Shown in pieces: positions 15,835-22,960 of a DNA stretch of 32,441 nucleotides (position 1 is its first letter; the number at the start of each line of letters is the position of its first letter). The DNA comes from Rhodoferax sp. (lineage in GTDB: Bacteria; Pseudomonadota; Gammaproteobacteria; Burkholderiales; Burkholderiaceae_C). A program made the translations under genes and the position numbers. The notes below the pieces were generated by a model, which had not been told where the DNA came from, did no database searches, and worked only from the letters and a program-made list of their open reading frames with translations. The DNA is taken from positions 1 through 32,441 of the forward strand of contig JAUXQA010000012.1 of NCBI GenBank assembly GCA_030683195.1. The letters are read 5' to 3'.

Positions 15835-15882
15835 TTCAATAGCAATCCAGGCAATTAATACGCCGGCCAGAGGTCAATTTGG
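15835..15882 (+). repeat. Dispersed extragenic repeat, copy 2
   Basis: A direct copy of the repeat at 9888-9935 (36 of 48 identical, same orientation), beginning eight bases after the desulfhydrase stop. With copy 1 it brackets exactly the regulator-TctC-peptidase-desulfhydrase block. Confidence 0.75.
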
Positions 15883-16010
15883 CGCTTAAAGCACGCCCGC
15901 AAGCGACGGGCACCCCGGAGAGGCGACTTTTGAGCCCGCGAGGCGAGCATTTCGGTGTAATCTCACCCGGGTTTTGTATGCCCGTACAACTTTTCATCAA
16001 GGTAGCCACC

Positions 16011-16379
16011 ATGAACCTATTTCGATCCAGCTTGCTATTGACCGCCTTGACTGCCGTCATGGCCCAAGGCTCCGCGTTTGCCGGCGCGGCCGACTTCACC
16101 CTGGTGAACCGCACCGGCTATGACCTGCGCGAGGTCTACATTTCTCCCTCCAACAAAAACGCCTGGGGCAAAGACCGCATGGGAGACTATGTGCTGGAGA
16201 ACAACAAGCAACGCCTGTTCAAGTTCTCGGACAAAAGCGCTTGCACCCAGGACTTGAAAGTGGTCTTTGACGATGACGGCTCCGAAGTCATCTGGGAGGA
16301 CTTCGACCTGTGCGAACTCAACAAAATAACCCTGCGCTACAACCGCAAGACCGACGTGGTGTCGGCCGACACCGAATAA
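16011..16379 (+). CDS. Small exported protein of unknown function
   Basis: A 122-residue protein with a Sec signal peptide (MNLFRSSLLLTALTAVMAQG, cleavage around SAFA-GA). The mature part starts ADFTLVNRTGYDLREVYISP and contains two cysteines (KSACTQDLKV, DFDLCELNK) likely to form a disulfide in the periplasm. It reads as a small beta-sandwich. Similar Burkholderiales proteins are sometimes labelled argininosuccinate lyase in databases; nothing here resembles that enzyme. The ATG at 16011 is chosen over longer in-frame options because the signal peptide begins there. Confidence 0.75.
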   Translation: MNLFRSSLLLTALTAVMAQGSAFAGAADFTLVNRTGYDLREVYISPSNKNAWGKDRMGDYVLENNKQRLFKFSDKSACTQDLKVVFDDDGSEVIWEDFDLCELNKITLRYNRKTDVVSADTE

Positions 16380-16388
16380 GCGTCGCCC

Positions 16389-16634
16389 ATGCCCGCCACT
16401 GAAATCACCGTTACCTCGGCCGGCGTGGTCGCGGGCAAAGAAATGCTCATTCCCACGGGCAAAGAAGGCCCGGTGCTGGCGCACCTGCAAGATTGGCTCA
16501 GCGCCAAAATCAAGGCCAAAACCGCCGTCAAAGACGTGAGCGCGTCCGTGCTGGTCAAAGGCATCAAGCAATGGGCGGCGTATGAGGAAAAAGCAGGCTC
16601 CAAAAAAGTACTGACCGTCTTCAAAATCACCTGA
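16389..16634 (+). CDS. Small lysine-rich protein of unknown function
   Basis: An 81-residue, lysine-rich protein (MPATEITVTSAGVVAGKEM...) without recognised domain, signal peptide or membrane segment. It starts nine bases after the stop of the exported protein at 16011-16379 and is probably co-transcribed. The sequence alternates short strands with one helix (GPVLAHLQDWLSAKIKAK). It has no clear Shine-Dalgarno sequence. Confidence 0.55.
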   Translation: MPATEITVTSAGVVAGKEMLIPTGKEGPVLAHLQDWLSAKIKAKTAVKDVSASVLVKGIKQWAAYEEKAGSKKVLTVFKIT

Positions 16635-16709
16635 GCGCCCCGGAAAACAGGCGCCTGCGCCCCGCCCGCAGACTCACTCCAACACCCCCATCACCGACAG
16701 GATCCCAAC

Positions 16710-16958
16710 ATGACCACAACCCAAGAAACACAAGCCTGGGAGGCGCTCAAGCGCCTCGGAGACGCAGCGCTGGAGCGCGGAGGCGTCCAGGCGGTGCTTC
16801 AGATGTTCGTCGCCGTGCTCACATCTGCCGAGCAGGTTGCCCAGGAGAGCGAAGCCGCAGGCAACCCCGATGAGATGGCGACCGAGGTCATCTCCACTTG
16901 GTTGTCAACGACCTACGTACCCGAGATGCTGGAAGCAATGACGCAGACCCCGCCGTGA
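16710..16958 (+). CDS. Small helical protein coupled to the MFS transporter
   Basis: An 82-residue acidic, probably all-helical protein (QAWEALKRLGDAALERGG, VLQMFVAVLTSAEQVAQESEAAG) with no known domain. Its stop overlaps the GTG start of the transporter gene (GTGA at 16955-16958), so the two are translationally coupled, and it may be a small partner of the transporter. An ACAGGAT sequence precedes the ATG. Confidence 0.6.
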   Translation: MTTTQETQAWEALKRLGDAALERGGVQAVLQMFVAVLTSAEQVAQESEAAGNPDEMATEVISTWLSTTYVPEMLEAMTQTPP

Positions 16959-18178
16959 GCTCGCACCTTCGACTCTGGTTTCGTTTGGTGCCGGCCTATG
17001 CCGCCGGGTATTTTTTATCCTACGGGCTGCGCAGTGTGAACGCGGTGATTGCCCCGGAGCTGATGCAGGAGTTGAGCATCACGGCGGCCGGGTTGGGCCT
17101 GCTCACTTCCGCCTATTTTTTGGCGTTTGGCTTGTTTCAATTGCCGCTGGGCTTGCTGCTGGACCGCTTTGGCCCGCGCCGGGTCGAGGCCGGGCTGTTG
17201 TTGGTGGCTGCACTGGGCTGCGTGCTGTTTGCCCTGGGCACCTCGCTGGAGACGCTGGCGGTGGGGCGCGCCTTGATCGGGTTGGGGGTGTCGGCCTGCC
17301 TGATGGCCAGCTTCAAGGCCTTCAGCCAGTGGTTTCCGAGTGAGCGACTTCCCTCGCTCACCGCCACGATCATGGTGGCGGGTGGCTTGGGCGCCTTGTC
17401 GGCCAGCGTGCCGATTGAAGCCGCGCTGCCGTTGTTGGGATGGCGCGGCGTGTTCTGGGTCTGCGCAGCCCTGCTGGTGCTGGCAGCCGGGTTCCTGATG
17501 ACGGTGCCCGACAAGGCAGTTACCGCCACGGGCGAGTCGATTGGTCAGCAGATCCGGGCACTGGGCAGCATCTATGGCAACCCCGTTTTTTGGCGTTTTG
17601 CGCCCCAGGGCTGCTTCATCGTCGGGGGCTTCATGGCGATTCAGGGCCTGTGGGCGGTGCCGTGGCTGATGGAGGTCAACGGCGCCAGTCGCACGGACGC
17701 TGCGGGCACCCTGCTGTTGCTGGCACTGTCCATGCTGGTAGGCTTTTTGTTTGTAGCCACCTGTTCGGGCTGGCTGTCCAGGCGAGGCATCACGCCCATG
17801 ATGCTGCTGCGCACCGGCATGGGTCTGGCACTGGTGGCCGAGCTGGCCATCATTCTGAAGCTGGCCCCGCCGGCGTTGTTGTGGCCGCTGTTGGGCATCA
17901 CCTTCAGCTTGGGCAATATCGCTTATTCGCAGCTGAGTTCGGCTTTTGCAGTGAGCATGTCCGGGCGGGTGAACACGGCCCTCAATCTGGTGGTTTTTGT
18001 AGGCGCCTTCAGCCTGCAATGGGGCATTGGCGCCGCCGTCGATGCCTTTGGCGCCACAGGGTTCACCCGGGCTGGGGCATTCCAGGCGACCCTGGCCAGC
18101 TTGCTGACCCTGCAGACGCTGGCTTTTCTGTGGTTTTTGGTGCCGCTCAAATGGGGACGTAAGTCCGGCGGCGTTTGA
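16955..18178 (+). CDS. MFS transporter
   Basis: A 407-residue major facilitator superfamily permease with about 12 hydrophobic helices. The motif A loop after helix 2 is GLLLDRFGPRRVEAG, and helix 1 contains YAAGYFLSYGLRSVNAVIAPEL, with ITAAGLGLLTSAYFLAFGLFQLP leading to helix 2. It resembles the nitrate/nitrite- or sugar-acid-type proteobacterial MFS group only in general form, and the substrate is unknown. Translation is taken to start at the GTG overlapping the upstream stop; there is no ATG near the first helix. The 3' end overlaps the convergent gene at 18147-18473 by 32 bases. Confidence 0.85.
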   Translation: MSSHLRLWFRLVPAYAAGYFLSYGLRSVNAVIAPELMQELSITAAGLGLLTSAYFLAFGLFQLPLGLLLDRFGPRRVEAGLLLVAALGCVLFALGTSLETLAVGRALIGLGVSACLMASFKAFSQWFPSERLPSLTATIMVAGGLGALSASVPIEAALPLLGWRGVFWVCAALLVLAAGFLMTVPDKAVTATGESIGQQIRALGSIYGNPVFWRFAPQGCFIVGGFMAIQGLWAVPWLMEVNGASRTDAAGTLLLLALSMLVGFLFVATCSGWLSRRGITPMMLLRTGMGLALVAELAIILKLAPPALLWPLLGITFSLGNIAYSQLSSAFAVSMSGRVNTALNLVVFVGAFSLQWGIGAAVDAFGATGFTRAGAFQATLASLLTLQTLAFLWFLVPLKWGRKSGGV

Positions 18179-18473
18179 TGGTCACCACAGGCGGTGGCCC
18201 CACGCGGGCCACCGTTCTTTGCACCGGATAAGAGGGCTCCTCGGGCTTGGCTTTGGCCATCGCACGGGTCAACTGGGAGCTGTTCAGCGGAGTGACGTAA
18301 TCCCCCACCACTTGGACGTACTGCCCATCTTCCGTCATGGCCAGCGCGCCCATTTGGGGACCACGCCTGACACTACCGAGCAAACGCAAGGCGTCGCCCT
18401 CTGGCCGTGCATAGGTGTAACGGGACCACTCAGGCACCCCGAGTCGCACGAACCAAGCTACTTTTTTTGCCAA
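18147..18473 (-). CDS. Conserved-looking small protein with TTG start
   Basis: A 108-residue basic protein without signal peptide. The central part GQYVQVVGDYVTPLNSSQLTRAMAKA is well formed and the N-terminus AKKVAWFVRLGVPEWSRYTY looks like a small fold, but I do not recognise the family. No ATG is available upstream: the frame is closed by TAA about 24 bases before, so the TTG with GAGAAAG eight bases upstream is the likely start. A run of seven A bases follows directly after TTGGC. Confidence 0.55.
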   Translation of the reverse strand: MAKKVAWFVRLGVPEWSRYTYARPEGDALRLLGSVRRGPQMGALAMTEDGQYVQVVGDYVTPLNSSQLTRAMAKAKPEEPSYPVQRTVARVGPPPVVTIKRRRTYVPI

Positions 18474-18722
18474 TTTCTGTCTTTCTCGCAGGTCAGATTA
18501 AATATTCACGCCAAGGATTTTCGCGCAAAAAGACGCCTTTGCGCAATTTGAAACACCAGCGATACAACTTAGCCCGGGTATTTTGGCTGATTCAACGCAC
18601 GGGGCGCCTGCCCAAAATGACCTTGGGCGCATACTGCAGCAGCGCCTCCAGTCTGCGCCGCAGACAAAAAGAGCCGCACACCCACCCCCTCTGCCCGCCC
18701 CCCCAACTCCAAGGAAAGCCTT

Positions 18723-19484
18723 ATGCCCACTCGCAAGGAAGCCACCGCTCCTACCCAGGCCATTCCTTTTGTATGCAATGAACACGACAGCAAATCCCTG
18801 CACTTCTCCAACAGTCAGGAGCAAAGCAAGATGCTGGTGAGCCAGCCCAATGAACTGGCTGTGGACTACACCCGAACGATGATGGGCTTTTTGCTGCTGA
18901 AACAAAAACCTAGTCACATTTTGATGATTGGCCTGGGTGGGGGCAGCCTGGCCAAGTATTGCCACCAGCATTTGCCGGACACGGAACTCACCGTGATCGA
19001 AATCAACCCGCTGGTGATCGCCTTGCGCGGCGAGTTCCAGGTGCCGGATGACAACGAACGCTTCCATGTCATTGAGGCCGATGGCGCCAACTTTGTGCGC
19101 GATACGGACCAGCTGTTTGATGTGGTGCTGGTAGACGGCTTTGACCAGCAGGGCCAACCGGCGCAGCTGTGCTCCCAGCATTTTTATGAGGACTGCAGCC
19201 GCGTGCTCGAAGCCCCCGGCGTGCTGGTGGTAAATCTGCATGACGACCATGCGTTTTACGAAGTTTTTATTGACCGGATCAATCGGTCTTTTGACAGCAA
19301 CACCGCCGAAGTGGCAGCCAACGACGAAGGCAATGTAATCATTTTTGCCGGTAAAGGCCTGCCCGTGTCGCCGTATGCCTTGCGCAACGCGATCCAGGGC
19401 GTTCAAGACACCTGGAACGAGCACCCGTCATCCAGGCCAGACCTGCCTCAAGCCCTGCGCCTCTTGACCAGCGCTGCAGCGTGA
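18723..19484 (+). CDS. Spermidine-synthase-like protein, first tandem copy
   Basis: A 253-residue Rossmann-fold protein of the spermidine/spermine synthase superfamily. The nucleotide-binding loop is ILMIGLGGGSLAKY (about residues 66-79), where true aminopropyltransferases have GGGDG. An acidic strand end VIEINP follows, then VVLVDGFD at the position of the gatekeeping loop. The DE-YHE substrate segment of true spermidine synthases is replaced by VDYTRTMMGF, so polyamine synthesis is doubtful and a SAM-dependent methyltransferase or related transferase is equally possible. It has no membrane segments. Its stop overlaps the GTG of a paralogous gene (GTGA). AAGGAAA lies upstream of the ATG. Confidence 0.82.
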   Translation: MPTRKEATAPTQAIPFVCNEHDSKSLHFSNSQEQSKMLVSQPNELAVDYTRTMMGFLLLKQKPSHILMIGLGGGSLAKYCHQHLPDTELTVIEINPLVIALRGEFQVPDDNERFHVIEADGANFVRDTDQLFDVVLVDGFDQQGQPAQLCSQHFYEDCSRVLEAPGVLVVNLHDDHAFYEVFIDRINRSFDSNTAEVAANDEGNVIIFAGKGLPVSPYALRNAIQGVQDTWNEHPSSRPDLPQALRLLTSAAA

Positions 19485-20296
19485 CGGCGGACGCCCTGAA
19501 CCGGGGCTTCACGACTCTGACGCCGCGGGTGCTGCCCTTTGTTCGGGGCAATGAGGCTACTTTGTCCCTGCATTTCAACCTGGGTACGATTCAAAGCCGG
19601 ATGGTGCGCCAGAAACCTTTTGACCTGGATTTGCCCTACACCAGGACCATGATGGGTTTTCTCCTCTTCCTGCCGCAGCCAACACATATTTTGATGATTG
19701 GTCTGGGCGGGGGTTCCCTGGCCAAGTTTTGCTACCGAAACCTGCCCGAGACCCGCATGACCGTGGTCGAAATCGACCCCCTCGTTGTGGCCATGCGACA
19801 GCAGTTCCTGATTCCCGGGGATGACGCGCGCTTATCGGTGGTGTGTGCCGATGGGGCAGCCTTTGTGCGCGACGCCAAGCCCGAATTTGATGTGATTCTG
19901 GTCGATGGCTTTGATGCCGGGGGGCAGTCCGACGCGCTCACCACACAGGCGTTTTACGACCATTGCCACCAGTGCCTGAGCGGGCACAGCCTGATGGTCG
20001 TCAACCTCGACAAGGGACACCCGGATCACGCCTGCTTCGTGCAGAGAATTCGCCAAACCTACGCCGATCAGGTGTTGATTCTGGACGTGGATGAGCGCGA
20101 CAACTGCATTGTTCTGGCTGGCAAAGGTGTGTCTCTGGCCGCCAGCGACATGAACCTGAGTGCGGCGCTGGGGCACCACAGGCCTGATGTACAAAGCCAA
20201 CTCAAAGGCGAGTTTGAACGCATCTTGCGCGTGCTGCACAAATTGGAGCCTTTGGCGACCGAGCCGGGCCTGCGCTTTCCCCAACTCACGCTTTAA
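19481..20296 (+). CDS. Spermidine-synthase-like protein, second tandem copy
   Basis: A 271-residue paralogue of the preceding protein, sharing YTRTMMGFLL, HILMIGLGGGSLAKFCY, VVEIDPLVVAMR and VILVDGFDAGG at matching positions. It starts at GTG overlapping the stop of the first copy, so the pair is co-translated and could form a heterodimer. Like the first copy it lacks the GGGDG and YHE signatures of genuine aminopropyltransferases. The C-terminal 60 residues (SLAASDMNLSAALGHH to GLRFPQLTL) extend beyond the first copy. Its 3' end overlaps the convergent ATP-grasp-like gene by four bases. Confidence 0.82.
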   Translation: MTADALNRGFTTLTPRVLPFVRGNEATLSLHFNLGTIQSRMVRQKPFDLDLPYTRTMMGFLLFLPQPTHILMIGLGGGSLAKFCYRNLPETRMTVVEIDPLVVAMRQQFLIPGDDARLSVVCADGAAFVRDAKPEFDVILVDGFDAGGQSDALTTQAFYDHCHQCLSGHSLMVVNLDKGHPDHACFVQRIRQTYADQVLILDVDERDNCIVLAGKGVSLAASDMNLSAALGHHRPDVQSQLKGEFERILRVLHKLEPLATEPGLRFPQLTL

Positions 20297-21597
20297 AGCG
20301 CGCGGGACCCGTCGGCCGGCAACACCACCACGGGCGCAAAGCCGCCGCCCTCAGTGCGAAAGTTGGTGGTTTGCCCGGTATACATCCGCGCAGCCATCAA
20401 CTGCACGCGGCCCGCGTAGGTGTAGGCCCGCAGGTCGAACTTGAGGTCACTCAACACGCCATCCACCTCAATCAGCCGCTGCGCTGGCGGCACCAGCGCC
20501 TGGGCCACGAAGTCACCAGCCAAAATTTCGCTCCAGACCCGGCGCGTGAGTTTGTCACCCCGGTAAGCGGCCTTGGCACCATAGCCCGCCACGGGCTTGA
20601 AAAACAAGTGCCGACGCTGGGCCCACAGGTCCTCGGCCTGCTCGGGGGTCACCAACCGGGTGGACGGCACGACCGCCGACAGCAACCGGCGGTCCTCCGG
20701 CGAAACACCCCAACCCGCCAACACCTCATCCTGGCTCAAGACCACCAGGTTGCGCTTGTCCGCCCACAGGGCATGGGCACGCGGGTCAGGGGTGAGTACC
20801 ACGGCACCGGCCTCAAAGGCCAGGCGCAGGGCCTCGTGTCCGGGCTCAGCCAGATAAAAATCAGTCAACCGGTTGTAAACCAGGTCCACCGCTTGCTCGC
20901 CATGCCACAGCACGCCCTCTCGCCAGGTCAGGCCGGCAGGGTCACTGATGCGGGCGGTGACCCCATGGCGCTCAAACAGGTGCTGAAACAGGGCAAATTC
21001 TGGCGCCAGGTATTGCACATCGGGCGCGTCATCCACGATGAGAACCGTGCGCAGGGGCATATCGCCGCGCTGGCGACGCCACTCGGCCATGAACATCTCA
21101 AAGAACTCGGCCTCCAGCGTGTCGGGGGGCGCCACCGGCCCGAGCGCCAGGTCCATCGCCTCGCAACAGCTTTGCTGAGCCCGCGCCAGCGCCACATTCA
21201 GGAGCGCACCGCCCGCATTGGTGTTGATTTCAATCAGCCGGGGCCCCGTGGGGCTCAAATGAAAGTCGTACCCCATACACGCCCCGATCGGACCAAAATT
21301 GTGATGGGCCACCGCAGGCGCGCGGGCCAGTGCCTGCGCCTGGTAAGCCGACAGTGCGGCCACCCGTTCAATGGCGGCGATGGTCTGGGCGATTCGGTCC
21401 GCCATCTCACCGGACAAAAAAACCACCGTGGACGAAAAAAGATGGGGCCGGGTTTGCGTGATGCTGTCCATCAGGCCGGGCACGCCCGCATGACTCTCCA
21501 GCTCCTCACGCAGCAGTTCCCGGCTCAAGGTGCGGCAATAGCAGTGCTGGTTCAGGGTGTCGGCTGTGGTCGGTATCGGAGTGGGGCGATCGGTCAT
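20293..21597 (-). CDS. ATP-grasp-like protein of unknown function
   Basis: A 434-residue soluble protein that reads as an ATP-grasp-fold ligase. Signs are GYDFHLSPTGPRLIEINTNAGG (metal-site style EIN.N), VDLVYNRLTDFYL, ADKRNLVVLSQDE, and the nucleotide-binding strand HLFFKPVAGYGAKAAYRGDKLT followed by FVAQALVPP. The ending DLKFDLRAYTYAGRVQLMAARMYTGQTTNFRTEGGGF is typical of ATP-grasp C-termini. Such enzymes join a carboxylate to an amine or thiol with ATP; glutathionylspermidine synthetase-like or peptide-type ligases are possible relatives. The ATG at 21597 is chosen because upstream in-frame starts add 35 residues of unlikely composition. It is convergent with the two spermidine-synthase-like genes. 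I do not know the specific family. Confidence 0.65.
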   Translation of the reverse strand: MTDRPTPIPTTADTLNQHCYCRTLSRELLREELESHAGVPGLMDSITQTRPHLFSSTVVFLSGEMADRIAQTIAAIERVAALSAYQAQALARAPAVAHHNFGPIGACMGYDFHLSPTGPRLIEINTNAGGALLNVALARAQQSCCEAMDLALGPVAPPDTLEAEFFEMFMAEWRRQRGDMPLRTVLIVDDAPDVQYLAPEFALFQHLFERHGVTARISDPAGLTWREGVLWHGEQAVDLVYNRLTDFYLAEPGHEALRLAFEAGAVVLTPDPRAHALWADKRNLVVLSQDEVLAGWGVSPEDRRLLSAVVPSTRLVTPEQAEDLWAQRRHLFFKPVAGYGAKAAYRGDKLTRRVWSEILAGDFVAQALVPPAQRLIEVDGVLSDLKFDLRAYTYAGRVQLMAARMYTGQTTNFRTEGGGFAPVVVLPADGSRAL

Positions 21598-21761
21598 ATG
21601 GAACTCTGGGTGGACTCTGGATGCAGGTTGATTGTGGTTTGCAGCATACGCCCTGGCAGTGCGACTCATCCGTTCATCCCGCCAACCGGCAGTTCGTCGC
21701 ATGTCTGCTGGACAATTCTTCGGCTTGCCCTACGATTCGACGCATTTCCTGCGGCCACACG

Positions 21762-21792
21762 GGCCGCCCCGCCCAACGGCCTTGATTTTTTT
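21762..21792 (+). terminator. Hairpin with T tract in the leader of the RND operon
   Basis: GGCCG (21762-21766) pairs with CGGCC (21777-21781) across a 10-base loop, followed by TTGA and seven Ts (21786-21792). This looks like a small intrinsic terminator, yet it sits only 18 bases before the ATG of the RND adaptor and next to its GGAG ribosome site. It could end transcription entering from upstream or act as an attenuator. The five-pair stem is weak. Confidence 0.3.
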
Positions 21793-21809
21793 GATCCGGA
21801 GAGACCCGC

Positions 21810-22958
21810 ATGCTGCATCGCTTGTTCATCGCGCTCGCCCTGGCCACCAGCGTGACCGCTTGCGACCAATTCTCGGGGAAGGGCGACGCCAAAAAGGCAG
21901 CAAACAGCCCGGCGCCCACGCTGCTCATTGCCCCGGAGGACGTGTTCACCGTTGAGGCCCGGCCGCTGGTGTCCGGCCCGGTCATGACCGGATCGATCCA
22001 ACCCGAACGCAAAGCCGACCTGCGGGCCGAGGTCTCGGCCGTGGTGCTGCAGGTGCTCAAAGACAACGGCGACGTCGTGCGCCGGGGCGATCTGCTGGCG
22101 CGCCTGGACCCCACCGCCATCCGGGACAACCTGCAGTCGGCGCAAGACAACACCCGCAACGCAGCGCAGTCGCTGGACCAGGCCGAGCGCAACCTGCAAC
22201 GCCTCAGGACCCTGCGCGCCTCCGGCATGACGTCATTGCAGGCGCTTGATGACGCCGAAGTGCGCCGCAACGGCGCAACCAGCGAGTTATCGGCCTCCCA
22301 GGCCCGCGCCGTGCTGGCCGGGCAGCAACTGGAGCGCACCTTGGTGCGGGCGCCGTTTGATGGCGTGGTGAGCGAACGCAAGGTGTCGGCTGGCGACACG
22401 GCCGCCGTTGGCAAGGAGTTGCTCAAGGTCATCGACCCCGCCAGCATGCGGTTTGCCGGCCGCGTGTCGGCAGACAAGATCGGGGTGGTGGCCGTCGGTC
22501 AGCCGGTGAGTTTTCGCATCAATGGGTACGCGGGGCAGGCGTTTCGCGGCAAGGTGACCCGGGTTGACCCCAGTGCCAACGAGGTGACCCGCCAGGTCGA
22601 GGTGTTGGTGAGCTTCGTGGATGCCATGCAGCCCCGCGTATCGGGTTTGTATGCCGAGGGGACGATTGAGTCCGCCAGCGCCCAGGCACTCACGCTGCCT
22701 GAATCGGTGTTGCTGCGAACCGGCGACAAGTCGTCGGTCTGGCGCATCAGGGCCAACGCCTTGAACCAGGTGGAATTGGCATTGGGCGCGCGCGACCCGC
22801 GCACGGGTGACTATGAGGTGCGCAGCGGGCTGAGCGAGGGCGACCTCGTGCTGCGCAACCCCAGCCCCAGCTTCAAGGAAGGCCAGCTGATCAACAGGGT
22901 AACCGCCACCCACCCGCCGGGCACCGCCCCCAGCGCTGTGGTCGGCAAGGGAACATAA
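21810..22958 (+). CDS. RND efflux periplasmic adaptor (membrane fusion) lipoprotein
   Basis: A 382-residue membrane fusion protein. The N-terminus MLHRLFIALALATSVTAC is a lipoprotein signal with the lipobox VTAC (lipidated C18). The barrel-sandwich/lipoyl halves are seen at KADLRAEVSAVVLQVLKDNGDVVRRGDLLARLD and TLVRAPFDGVVSERKVSAGDTAAVG. An alpha-hairpin lies between them (NLQSAQDNTRNAAQSLDQAE to GQQLER), then the beta-barrel (MRFAGRVSADKIGVVAVGQPV) and the membrane-proximal domain (LPESVLLRTGDKSSVWRI). It links the inner-membrane pump encoded next to an outer-membrane channel. There are two bases between its stop and the permease ATG. No outer-membrane factor gene is in the window. Confidence 0.95.
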   Translation: MLHRLFIALALATSVTACDQFSGKGDAKKAANSPAPTLLIAPEDVFTVEARPLVSGPVMTGSIQPERKADLRAEVSAVVLQVLKDNGDVVRRGDLLARLDPTAIRDNLQSAQDNTRNAAQSLDQAERNLQRLRTLRASGMTSLQALDDAEVRRNGATSELSASQARAVLAGQQLERTLVRAPFDGVVSERKVSAGDTAAVGKELLKVIDPASMRFAGRVSADKIGVVAVGQPVSFRINGYAGQAFRGKVTRVDPSANEVTRQVEVLVSFVDAMQPRVSGLYAEGTIESASAQALTLPESVLLRTGDKSSVWRIRANALNQVELALGARDPRTGDYEVRSGLSEGDLVLRNPSPSFKEGQLINRVTATHPPGTAPSAVVGKGT

Positions 22959-22960
22959 CC

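Noticed and set aside
20371..21855. Plus-strand open frame of 494 codons
   Set aside because: Opposite the ATP-grasp-like gene, with low-complexity Gln/His/Arg composition; the minus-strand protein has coherent motifs.
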